From Gordonia araii NBRC 100433 (GTDB taxonomy: Bacteria; Actinomycetota; Actinomycetes; Mycobacteriales; Mycobacteriaceae): a stretch of 64,000 nt of DNA. The stretch lies in the NCBI RefSeq assembly GCF_000241265.1, contig NZ_BAEE01000013.1, forward strand, positions 1-64,000, in the 5' to 3' direction. The position numbers and the translations under genes are program-made. Each line of letters begins with the position of its first letter. The stretch's first letter is position 1. The notes below the pieces were generated by a model. The model was given only the letters and a program-made list of their open reading frames with translations. It was not told the origin of the DNA and did not search any database. This document shows positions 32,690-40,406 of the stretch, one piece after another.

Positions 32690-34077
32690 CAGGACCTCCC
32701 GGTGTAGCGGTGTTTGGTGGCGGGGGCGAACGGTCCGGAACCCCTGGGGCACAGCCTGACCCGGGGAGTGGCGCGATCGCCGATGCTGGCCCGCAGCGCG
32801 CGGTACTCGCGGTTGTTGCGGCTCAACGCCTCGGTGCAGGCGGTGGTCAGGGCAGGGACGATCGCGTCGCCGAGGCCGGCCGCGGTGGAGAGTTCCGCGG
32901 TGATCGTCAGCTGTTGGTCGTGCTGGTCGTCGTGCCGGGCCTCGACCACGAACTTCCCGGTGACGTCGTCGGCGAAGCGCGGGTCGTCGAAGGTCTCGCG
33001 CAGATCCGCGGGATAGATGTTGAGCGAGTAGAAGGTCTCGGCGACGTCGGGGCGCCCGGCGAGGGTGAGGAATCCGCCCGACGGGGGAACCTGCTCGGCG
33101 AGGCCGTGGTGACCCGTCTCGTGGAGGAGGTCGCGGAGCGCGGGCCCGTCGACGACGGCGCCGACGTCGTTGATGCGGTAGCGGATCAACGGCATCGCCG
33201 AGGAGTCGCAGGTGAACAGGAGGAACCCGTCGACGGATTCGGTGAAGCGTGCCTGCGGGTCGAACTCGACGAAAGTCGATGTGCGCGAACCCGCTTCGCC
33301 GAACAGGAGGCGGTCCAGTGCCGGATCGGCGACGGCGGCGCGCCGGATGTCCGTCGTGAGTGGGGTCTCGTGGCCCATGACGCCGGCCTCGGCGGTGCCG
33401 TAGATGAGACAGATGCGGTCGGTCTGGCCCGGCGCCCCGATGCGCCGCAGGAGATGGTCGCGCCACGGCTCGGTGATCGCTTCGCCGGCCAGCAAGATGC
33501 GGATCTGTTGGGCGAGCGCTTCGGGCGCCGCTTGGTCGAGGACGTCCTTGACGAAGGGCGGATAACCGGCCAGGACGACCTGGTCGTAGTGCGGCCCGAG
33601 TGTGGTGAGGACGTCGACGGCCGCGTCGGCGTCGATCCCGGGCGTCGCCACCGAGATCCGGAGGCCGCGCCGCTTGAGCTCGAGGGCGGCCAGGTAGGTG
33701 TAGGTGCCGCCGATCCAGGAGCCCATCGCGAAGCACACCACCACCAGGGTGCTGCGGTGGTGCGCGCCGAAAGCCCGGAAGATCCGGTCGTACGCCGAGG
33801 CCGCATTGGCTCCGGCGAGGGCATCGCGGGGGAAGTAGGTCGGCGCGCCGGTCGACCCCGAGGTGGCCGACCAGGTGCCGGCCGTGCTCGGGTCGCCGTG
33901 CCACACCAGGTCGGCGACGCGGTAGCGCTGCAAGTAGTCGACCTTGCCGGTCGGCGGCAGCGAACCAAACCCCGCGGCGGTGACCGGGCCCCGGCCACCG
34001 GTGAAGTCCCGGTACGCGGGCACGTGGCGCAGTGCCCGGTTGGCGATGTCGACGGCTCGTTCGAGTCCTGGTTTCAC
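32689..34077 (-). CDS. PaaK-like adenylate-forming ligase
   Basis: The 462-residue product belongs to the phenylacetate-CoA ligase/coenzyme F390 synthetase branch of ANL enzymes: ATP loop WSATSGSTGAPTYFPRD, IYGTAEAGVMGHE (aromatic-GTAE motif), and PLIRYRINDVGAVVDGP, with the C-terminal swivel domain around TLAGRPDVAETFYSLNIYPA. It would activate a carboxylate as an acyl-AMP. GTG 34077 follows AAGGAGG closely. It is coupled to the E1-like gene by a one-base overlap, so two adenylating enzymes are made together, which suggests a peptide or small-molecule modification. A GGGGAAACGGC core lies 29 bases upstream. Confidence 0.86.
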   Translation of the reverse strand: MKPGLERAVDIANRALRHVPAYRDFTGGRGPVTAAGFGSLPPTGKVDYLQRYRVADLVWHGDPSTAGTWSATSGSTGAPTYFPRDALAGANAASAYDRIFRAFGAHHRSTLVVVCFAMGSWIGGTYTYLAALELKRRGLRISVATPGIDADAAVDVLTTLGPHYDQVVLAGYPPFVKDVLDQAAPEALAQQIRILLAGEAITEPWRDHLLRRIGAPGQTDRICLIYGTAEAGVMGHETPLTTDIRRAAVADPALDRLLFGEAGSRTSTFVEFDPQARFTESVDGFLLFTCDSSAMPLIRYRINDVGAVVDGPALRDLLHETGHHGLAEQVPPSGGFLTLAGRPDVAETFYSLNIYPADLRETFDDPRFADDVTGKFVVEARHDDQHDQQLTITAELSTAAGLGDAIVPALTTACTEALSRNNREYRALRASIGDRATPRVRLCPRGSGPFAPATKHRYTGRS

Positions 34078-34106
34078 GGTGCCTCCTTCAATCGGCGTGG
34101 AGGACA

Positions 34107-34120
34107 GGCCGTTTCCCCGG
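34107..34120 (-). promoter_or_regulatory. Island promoter motif, copy 4 (variant flanks)
   Basis: Read on the minus strand: CCGGGGAAACGGCC. The 11-base core GGGGAAACGGC is intact, while the two bases before it and one after differ from the other copies. It ends 29 bases before the GTG of the PaaK-like gene. Confidence 0.5.
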
Positions 34121-34217
34121 CCCGGTGCTCGAGGTGGGTCTCCGGTGGGCGAAAGGGGCGATTAGCCCGTTCGAGGGAAGATCCCGCGCATCAGGCGCGA
34201 GTGTCGGCGGGCACCGA

Positions 34218-34223
34218 TAGATT
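34218..34223 (+). promoter_or_regulatory. Candidate -10 box for the chaperone/AAA+ operon
   Basis: TAGATT lies 42 bases before the ATG at 34266, leaving room for a short leader with the GAGGAG ribosome site. The same TAGATTGGC string recurs before the acyltransferase gene at 62094. The -35 region is not convincing. Confidence 0.35.
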
Positions 34224-34265
34224 GGCGAATCGACACCCGTTTCACCCCAATGCTGAGGAGAACCA

Positions 34266-34703
34266 ATGGCCAACGTGGACGCCGTCAAGAGCAAGGTGCA
34301 GGAGTTCCTCGTCTCGAACCTGAACAACGTCGGCCTGACGAAAGACGGGTTCACCATCCGCAACGGCTCGGCACAGATATTCGTCAGCGTGCGCCAGTGG
34401 GGCGACAAGGACACCCTGGTCAAGTTCGAGGTCCCCGTGCTGTTCGACGTCCCCCGCTCGCCGGAGTTGTACGAGTACATCGCTTTTCATGCCAGCGACT
34501 GGGTTTTCGGCACCATCGGGCTCAACGCCAGCGACGAGGACCCGGGCAAGGTTGTGATTACGCTCGAGCACAGCCTGCAGGGCGACTACCTCGACGAGCC
34601 GGAGCTGATGGAAGCCGTGCGGTTGTTGGCCCAAATCGGCGACAAGATCGACGACGAACTGAAGTCGCAGTTCGGCGGGACGCGATTCCACGAAGACGAC
34701 TGA
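34266..34703 (+). CDS. YbjN/CesT-like peptide-binding chaperone (TY-Chap type)
   Basis: The 145-residue acidic protein has the alpha-beta pattern of YbjN and type III secretion chaperone-like folds: helix, then strands GFTIRNGSAQIFVSVRQWGD and TLVKFEVPVLFDV, helix SPELYEYIAFHASDWVF, strand GKVVITLEHSLQG and a final helix EAVRLLAQIGDKIDDELKSQ. Members of this group are predicted to hold unfolded or effector polypeptides. It is the first gene of a plus operon, five bases before the Clp-like AAA+ gene, which fits an adaptor role. GAGGAG precedes the ATG. Assignment is by pattern, without a database search. Confidence 0.75.
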   Translation: MANVDAVKSKVQEFLVSNLNNVGLTKDGFTIRNGSAQIFVSVRQWGDKDTLVKFEVPVLFDVPRSPELYEYIAFHASDWVFGTIGLNASDEDPGKVVITLEHSLQGDYLDEPELMEAVRLLAQIGDKIDDELKSQFGGTRFHEDD

Positions 34704-34708
34704 TCGGC

Positions 34709-36775
34709 ATGGACAGTGGTGAAGTCGAGTCACTAGTCGAAGCCAGCCGCTCCGAGGTCAAGCGCTGGGGCGGCGACGCACCCGGATACCTGCACCTGGC
34801 CGCGGTCCTGGACCGCCGGTGGTCGGTGGAGTTTCGGGAAGCATTCGGCGAGGACGGCATCGCTGCGGTGGAGGAACGGCTGGGCAATGCCGTCTACGTC
34901 GGTGACGAATCCGATGTGCGGGAACTGCTGTCGAGCGGATCGCGTGCGGAGATCCTGGCGAAGCTGCGCGAACTCGTCGATGCGGCGCCGGTGACCGACG
35001 ACCCGGTCGTGCTCACGAAGAACCGGCCCGCCGAGGCGACGCCGGCGGACGGCGGCGAGGTAGCGGCTGCCGCGGGCGGCTCGACGCCAACTGCGGCGGA
35101 CGGCTCGGTACCGGAGAGCGAGAAACCGGCGCGGGACCGGGAACAGATCCTCGGCCTGGCCACCCGGGTGGCGGGTGAGCGGATCCAGGGCCGCGAGGCC
35201 GAGCACCGCGAGGTTGCCGCGCTGCTGTTGGCCGAATCCGCCGGGCCGATCATCGTCACCGGTGAACGCGGATCGGGCCGCACCAGCTTTATCCACGGGC
35301 TGCCCCCGGTGCTGGCCGATGCCGGGGTCGGACTCACCGTGTTCGGCGTCCCCCGCGGCCAGGAAGTCAGTCCGGAGGACCTCTACCGGTTGCTGCGCCA
35401 GGCACCCGACGACTCGGTCATCGTCGTCGACGACCTCGACCAGCGCGCCATGCTGCGCGACCAGCTGCCGATGGTGGAGATGCTGCGCGCGCTGCGCGGG
35501 GCCAGCGAGAGCACCAAGGCGAGGGTCATCGTCGTCCTCGAACAGGCGAGCCTCGGGCGGTTCGAGTCCTATGTGACCGACTTCGGGCACATCGTCGCCC
35601 TGCCGACGATGACCGACGACGCCGGCGAGGCGGCGATCAAGCGGGCCGTCGACAAGATCGCCGCGCGCTACGAAAAGGTGCGACCCGACGACGAGTTGAT
35701 GTCGGCGGTGTCGGCGCCACCGGCGCGGACCGAGAAATTCGCCCACCCGGGCCTGGCCGCCCGGCGACTCGACATCGCCCTGGCCAGGGCCGCTATCGAG
35801 GGACGCGACACCGCGACGATCGTCAACCTGCACCGCGACGGCTCGGTGCCGGCGCTGCGCCGCAAGGTCGAAGAGATGTCGACGGCGATGAAGTCGCGGG
35901 TCAAGGGACAGGACAAGGCGATCGAGGCGGTCACCCGACGGCTGGCGCTGACCCGGTCGAACCTGGACCTGCGCCCCGAGCGCCCAAACGGGGTGTTCCT
36001 CTTCGTCGGGCCGACCGGTGTCGGCAAGACCGAACTCGCCCGCGAAATCGCACGGGTCGAATACGGCGGCGAGGACGCGCTGATCCGCCTGGACATGTCG
36101 GAGTACTCCGACAGCTGGGGGGTCAGCCGCCTGACCGGGCCGATGCCCGGATACGTCGGTTCGGACAGCCCGGACGACTGGCTCACCACCAAGGTCGCCA
36201 ACCGGCCGCGGTGCGTCGTGCTGCTCGACGAGATCGAGAAGGCGCACCCGGTGGTGTGGAACGTCTTCCTCCAGGTCTTCGACGCCGGGCGGCTCAGCGA
36301 CAGCCGCGGGGTGACGGCGGACTTCCGTGACGCCGTGGTCGTGATGACGAGCAATATCGGTGTGCGCGAAGCCAATTCGAAACCGTTGGGATTCGGCGCC
36401 GCAGCCGGGTTGGAGCGGTCCCGCGAACTGGCCCTGGGTGCGCTGAAGGACACGATGCCGCCGGAGTTGCTCAACCGGATCGACGAAGTCGCCCAGTTCG
36501 AGGAGCTCTCGTTGGCGGCGATCACCGAGATCGCGCGGGACGAGGTGGACCGGGCGATCGACATGCTGGCCAGCCGCGGGTGGACCGTCGGCGTCGACGA
36601 CGAGGTCATCGACTGGCTCGCGACAACGGGCTACGACCCGGCGTACGGGGCGCGGCACCTGCAGCGCAACATCGAACGCCGGTTGCTCTCGGATCTGGTG
36701 ACGTTCTCCGAAAAGGGGGTGTCCACCGTCCGGGTGCAGGTCCGCGACTCCGATATCGTGATCAGCGAGGCGTGA
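34709..36775 (+). CDS. Clp/Hsp100-like AAA+ ATPase with two nucleotide-binding modules
   Basis: The 688-residue protein has an N-terminal helical domain (about 1-100), an Ala/Glu-rich linker, and two AAA+ modules. Module 1: Walker A GERGSGRTSF near residue 186, Walker B VIVVDDLDQ near 239. Module 2: Walker A GPTGVGKTEL near 435, pore-loop PMPGYVGSDS, Walker B VVLLDEIEKAH near 504, VVVMTSNIG sensor 1, PPELLNRIDEV and the sensor-2 arginine in YDPAYGARHLQRN. It is a protein unfoldase or disaggregase relative; the N-domain is not that of ClpB or ClpC. It sits between the chaperone-like gene and the coiled-coil membrane protein, the same pairing of AAA+ with that membrane family seen in the left arm. 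Confidence 0.9.
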   Translation: MDSGEVESLVEASRSEVKRWGGDAPGYLHLAAVLDRRWSVEFREAFGEDGIAAVEERLGNAVYVGDESDVRELLSSGSRAEILAKLRELVDAAPVTDDPVVLTKNRPAEATPADGGEVAAAAGGSTPTAADGSVPESEKPARDREQILGLATRVAGERIQGREAEHREVAALLLAESAGPIIVTGERGSGRTSFIHGLPPVLADAGVGLTVFGVPRGQEVSPEDLYRLLRQAPDDSVIVVDDLDQRAMLRDQLPMVEMLRALRGASESTKARVIVVLEQASLGRFESYVTDFGHIVALPTMTDDAGEAAIKRAVDKIAARYEKVRPDDELMSAVSAPPARTEKFAHPGLAARRLDIALARAAIEGRDTATIVNLHRDGSVPALRRKVEEMSTAMKSRVKGQDKAIEAVTRRLALTRSNLDLRPERPNGVFLFVGPTGVGKTELAREIARVEYGGEDALIRLDMSEYSDSWGVSRLTGPMPGYVGSDSPDDWLTTKVANRPRCVVLLDEIEKAHPVVWNVFLQVFDAGRLSDSRGVTADFRDAVVVMTSNIGVREANSKPLGFGAAAGLERSRELALGALKDTMPPELLNRIDEVAQFEELSLAAITEIARDEVDRAIDMLASRGWTVGVDDEVIDWLATTGYDPAYGARHLQRNIERRLLSDLVTFSEKGVSTVRVQVRDSDIVISEA

Positions 36776-36779
36776 TCGG

Positions 36780-37808
36780 GTGGACGACGAGGAACTGAGC
36801 AAGCTGATCACCGCGTCGGCGTTGGCCGGGGCGGCGGAGGCACAAGCACGCGACGACCAGCTGGAACAGGAGCGCCGCGAGCGGGAACAGCGCGAGCGCG
36901 ACGAGCGGGACCGCCAAGCACAGCGCGAGCGCGAGGCCGTCGACCGGGCCGCGGCCAAGCGTCGGCGGCGCACCGAGGCGACGGCCGGTTCGATCGCCAA
37001 GCTCTGGCTCGGCGTGCCCTATCTGATCGTGGTGTTCGGCAGTTTCCTGATGTCGCTGCCCGACGAGCCGACGCTGACCTCGGGAATGTTTCTCGGGCTG
37101 CTCAAAACCGTGGCGATCACCGTCATCGCCGCCGCGGTGGTGTGTTGGCTCAGCGACTACGTCCTCGGCCGCCCGCGCCGGTGGATCCTGGCGGTCCTGG
37201 TGGCCGCCGGCTTCTCGATCGGGTGGGCCGGTGAGAGCGGCGCGGGCGGCTACGCCGGTCCGGTGATCGGCGCGGTGATCGGCTATGTGGTGGCCGCGCT
37301 GCTCAGCAGGTTCGTGCCCGCCATCGGCGACGAGCGCATCGATGCCCGGGCACCGCGCGGACTGGACCGTCGGCTCGGCGTGGCCTCGACCATCGCGCTG
37401 CTCGGCGGCCCGCTGGCGGTGACGCAGATGCTCGCCACCTCGTCGGCGAAGGCGGGGGAGCGACTGGCGGACATGGTCGTCGAGGTGCACCGCGGCGCCT
37501 GGGGGTGGATCCCCTCGCTCATGGAGTGGTTCGACGGGATGGCGCGCGTGGTCCCGCACGCCGCGGTGCCCTGGTTGATCCCGCTGTTCACCGCGACCGT
37601 GGTGCTCGTCGGGTGGCGCGACGGCGAGGGCGACGCCGGCCAACGCCGTTCGCGTCTGGACGCCGCGCTTCTCATCGTCGTCGCCGTGGGCTCGGTGGTG
37701 GCGATCATCGTGCAGTGGCCGCTCGCGGTGGTGGTCACCGGAGTACTCGCGCTGGTGGTGGCGGGCATCGCCCTGGGTATCGGGGCCCTCGTGTTCTTCG
37801 GCGGCTGA
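36780..37808 (+). CDS. Coiled-coil membrane protein (paralogue of 9785-10810)
   Basis: The 342-residue product has the start VDDEELSKLITASALAGAA, a strongly charged Arg/Glu/Gln coiled coil at about residues 25-65 (long enough to be a cytoplasmic rod), then about seven hydrophobic segments including VLGRPRRWILAVLVAAGFSI. Start, coiled coil and topology match the protein at 9785-10810. GTG 36780 lies four bases after the AAA+ stop, so the two are coupled. The function is unknown; in both arms the family is encoded next to a probable sensor or chaperone, suggesting membrane recruitment. Confidence 0.8.
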   Translation: MDDEELSKLITASALAGAAEAQARDDQLEQERREREQRERDERDRQAQREREAVDRAAAKRRRRTEATAGSIAKLWLGVPYLIVVFGSFLMSLPDEPTLTSGMFLGLLKTVAITVIAAAVVCWLSDYVLGRPRRWILAVLVAAGFSIGWAGESGAGGYAGPVIGAVIGYVVAALLSRFVPAIGDERIDARAPRGLDRRLGVASTIALLGGPLAVTQMLATSSAKAGERLADMVVEVHRGAWGWIPSLMEWFDGMARVVPHAAVPWLIPLFTATVVLVGWRDGEGDAGQRRSRLDAALLIVVAVGSVVAIIVQWPLAVVVTGVLALVVAGIALGIGALVFFGG

Positions 37809-37842
37809 ACGCCGGCGGATGGCCACTGTCGGGGACGCCCAC

Positions 37843-37856
37843 GTGGGGAAACGGCT
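37843..37856 (+). promoter_or_regulatory. Island promoter motif, copy 5
   Basis: GTGGGGAAACGGCT on the plus strand, identical over 14 bases to the copy at 3917-3930, 37 bases before the ATG of the HerA-like ATPase. It lies in an 85-base gap after the membrane protein gene, so the ATPase gene probably has its own promoter. Confidence 0.6.
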
Positions 37857-37893
37857 CACCCCCTACATGCGGATGACAACGGAAGGGGTTGAG

Positions 37894-40086
37894 ATGGGAC
37901 TCGATTCGGGCGGATTCGAGGCGGGCAGGTTGGACGTCGGGGTCGAGATATCGGCGGAGGGAACGTCGCCGGAGGCCTTCGCCGAGCGGGCGACGCTCAC
38001 CATTACCGGCCTGCGGCCCAGCGCCGAACCCCACAGTGCCGAGCCCGCCAACGACGCCATCGTCTCGATGCTGCGGTTGGCGCTCGGCGAGACTCTGACC
38101 ATCCGGTCGGGCGTCGATGACGCCGGATCGGAGGGGCTGGTGGTCCACCTCGACTGCACCGAGTCGCGGGTGTGCGACGAGTTGGCGGTCGTCCTCGACG
38201 AGGCCGTGTCCACCGAGCGCACCACCCGGGTCCCGCGCGAGCGGCACCACGTGTGGCACGGCCGACCCGAGTCGACGACGGTCGGGTTCAAACCCCGCAC
38301 CGAGTCCGGCCGGCGCTGGGACACCGAGGTGCCGGTGAGCGTGCGTGACCGGAACCGGTTGTGGCAGGCCCTGATCAACTGGCCGGACGGGCACGTCGAG
38401 GTGGGCGTCACGGCCGTCGACGATGCCTGGTTTGCGATGTCGGTGGCCCTCGTCGGCGGGAGTGAGCCGCCGCTGGGGTTGCGCGCCGCCCTCGCCGACA
38501 GCCTGCCCGGGCTCGAGTTCGGCGCGGCGGTCCCGGCCGAGTCGTTCCGCTGCGACGAGTCCGAGGTGCGGTTGGCCCTGCTGCTGCCCGTCGGCGCCGC
38601 CGTCCCGCCCGGGTTTCTCGTCGCCCCGCCGCCCGGCATCCCGGTGGCGCAGAAGACCGTCACCTCACCACGGGACTCCGCGATGGTCGTCGGCACGGCG
38701 ACCACCGATTTCGGTCGCAAGGTCGACGTGGCGCTGGGCGAGCAGGAACTGCTGCGCCACGTCCACGTCGTTGGCGCGACGGGCACCGGCAAGTCGACGC
38801 TGCTCTCGACGATGGTCCACCAACTCGCGCACAGCGGACACGGGGCGCTGGTCCTCGACCCGCACGGAACCCTCGTCGACCGGATCGTCGCGGAACTCCC
38901 CGCGTCGGCGATCGACCGGTGCATGGTGGTGCGCGCCGACGACCTCGAGCATCCGATCCCGTTGAATCCGTTGGCCGCCGCCGACGACGCGGCTCTCGCG
39001 ACGGCCATCTCGGACATGGGTGAGATGTTCTACGAGCTGTTCGACCCCAAACGCACCGGAATCGTCGGGCCGCGCTTCGTCGACCGGATCAGCGCGGGAC
39101 TCCGTGGGCTGGTGACGCTGCGCGGCCGTCGGGCGAGTCTGCTCGACGTGCCGCTGATCTTCGACCACAAGGGGATGCGGGAGGCGCTGATGAAGGCGCA
39201 GACCGATCCCCGCGAGGTGCTGTGGTGGCGCAACGAGGTGCGGAACCAGAAGAGCTCCGAGTACGGCGATCTCGTCGGCTGGGTCAACAGCAAGTTCGAG
39301 AGCTTCACCGGCAGTCCCGCGCTGCGGGCCATCCTCGGGTCGGGCTACGACGCCTACGATCCGGTCGGCGCGATGGATGGTGGGCGGATCATCCTTGTCG
39401 ATCTCGCGAAAGGCCAGATCGGATTGGCGGCGTCGCGGCTGCTGGGCTACCTGCTGCTCAACCGGTTCTGGGTGGCCGCGATGAACCGCGACACCGACCG
39501 GCGGTTCCACGTCATCGTCGACGAGGCGCACGCGGTGATGGCCGGCTCACTGGTGAACATGCTGTCCGAGGGGCGCAAGTTCGGCCTGTCGGTGACGGCG
39601 GCCCACCAATACCTCGGGCAGCTCGCCCCGGAGGTTGCCGAGGCGTTGAGCGGCAACGTCGGCACCTCGGTGGTGTTTCGCGCCTCGGGTCCGCACGTGG
39701 CCGAACACGTGCGGGCGACCGGCGGCCAACTGGACGCCGCGACGTTGGCGAACCTGGCGACCTTCCACAGCATCGTCACCCGCAACGCGTCGGCCGTGGT
39801 GGCGCCGCAGCCGTTCACGATGGTGGTGGACGCGGTCCGGGAAACGTGCGAGCGGGTCGATCCCGCCGCGCTGATGCGCGCCACCTGGAACGGGGTCGGG
39901 CATCTCGACGTGCGACCCCTCGACCCGGACGTCGAGTACCCGGAGAATGTGGCCGTCAAGGGGAAGCCACCGAACCAGGGCGCTTTCCTCGACGAATGGT
40001 TGGCCAAACGCAAGAAGCTGGAGAGCCAGGCGGCCGCCCAGGGCGGCAAGCCCGGCGGACAGGTAGACCGAACGGTGGAGGAGTAA
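37894..40086 (+). CDS. HerA/VirB4-like P-loop ATPase
   Basis: The 730-residue protein has an unassigned N-terminal 270 residues and an additional-strand P-loop ATPase domain of the HerA/FtsK/TraD type: Walker A VVGATGTGKSTLLSTMVHQL near residue 295, DPHGTLVDRIV, Walker B FHVIVDEAHAVMAG near 540 and the following GLSVTAAHQYLGQL sensor segment. The family pumps DNA or proteins through hexameric rings; no nuclease partner (NurA type) is visible. The C-terminus is basic and Gln/Gly-rich. ATG 37894 follows GGAAGGGG; an earlier in-frame ATG lies in the promoter region. It forms a two-gene operon with the small protein downstream. Confidence 0.87.
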   Translation: MGLDSGGFEAGRLDVGVEISAEGTSPEAFAERATLTITGLRPSAEPHSAEPANDAIVSMLRLALGETLTIRSGVDDAGSEGLVVHLDCTESRVCDELAVVLDEAVSTERTTRVPRERHHVWHGRPESTTVGFKPRTESGRRWDTEVPVSVRDRNRLWQALINWPDGHVEVGVTAVDDAWFAMSVALVGGSEPPLGLRAALADSLPGLEFGAAVPAESFRCDESEVRLALLLPVGAAVPPGFLVAPPPGIPVAQKTVTSPRDSAMVVGTATTDFGRKVDVALGEQELLRHVHVVGATGTGKSTLLSTMVHQLAHSGHGALVLDPHGTLVDRIVAELPASAIDRCMVVRADDLEHPIPLNPLAAADDAALATAISDMGEMFYELFDPKRTGIVGPRFVDRISAGLRGLVTLRGRRASLLDVPLIFDHKGMREALMKAQTDPREVLWWRNEVRNQKSSEYGDLVGWVNSKFESFTGSPALRAILGSGYDAYDPVGAMDGGRIILVDLAKGQIGLAASRLLGYLLLNRFWVAAMNRDTDRRFHVIVDEAHAVMAGSLVNMLSEGRKFGLSVTAAHQYLGQLAPEVAEALSGNVGTSVVFRASGPHVAEHVRATGGQLDAATLANLATFHSIVTRNASAVVAPQPFTMVVDAVRETCERVDPAALMRATWNGVGHLDVRPLDPDVEYPENVAVKGKPPNQGAFLDEWLAKRKKLESQAAAQGGKPGGQVDRTVEE

Positions 40087-40089
40087 ACG

Positions 40090-40386
40090 ATGGCCCAGGA
40101 TTTCGTCGCTCGAATTGCGGCAGTGGTACCCGACGGGATGTCGCGCGAGGAGGTGCGGGAGATCGCGGAACTCGCGTGGGGTGAATTGGAGACCCGCGTG
40201 GGCAACAGGTTGTCCGCACGACTCACCGATGCCCAACTGCGGGAGTTCGAGGCCATCCGCGACAGCGACGACGAGGCGGCATCGGTGGCGTTCCTGGACA
40301 AGAACATTCCGGGCCACGAGAAGATCACCGTCGAGGAGATGGAGAACCTGCTCCGCGACGTCGGGCAGCGGATGCGGGGCGAGTAG
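40090..40386 (+). CDS. Small acidic protein, DUF5663-like
   Basis: The 98-residue protein is helical and acidic, with the pattern LTDAQLREFEAIRDSDDEA, then VAFLDKNIPGHEKIT, similar to DUF5663 proteins (LT-x-EQL-x-EFE...FL...NIP), a family of unknown function. It begins three bases after the ATPase stop, with GGAGGAG overlapping that stop, and is clearly cotranscribed. Small partners of this kind may regulate or anchor the ATPase ring (inference). It is the last gene of the island on this side; a convergent unrelated operon ends 20 bases later. Confidence 0.75.
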   Translation: MAQDFVARIAAVVPDGMSREEVREIAELAWGELETRVGNRLSARLTDAQLREFEAIRDSDDEAASVAFLDKNIPGHEKITVEEMENLLRDVGQRMRGE

Positions 40387-40406
40387 CCGCAGTCCGCGCC
40401 GGGACA

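Noticed and set aside
12209..36775. Type VI secretion ClpV for the AAA+ proteins
   Set aside because: No sheath, spike or baseplate genes accompany either ATPase, and their N-domains differ from ClpV.
2127..40386. Prophage or integrative conjugative element
   Set aside because: No integrase, capsid, relaxase or attachment repeats were found; the HerA-like ATPase alone is not enough.
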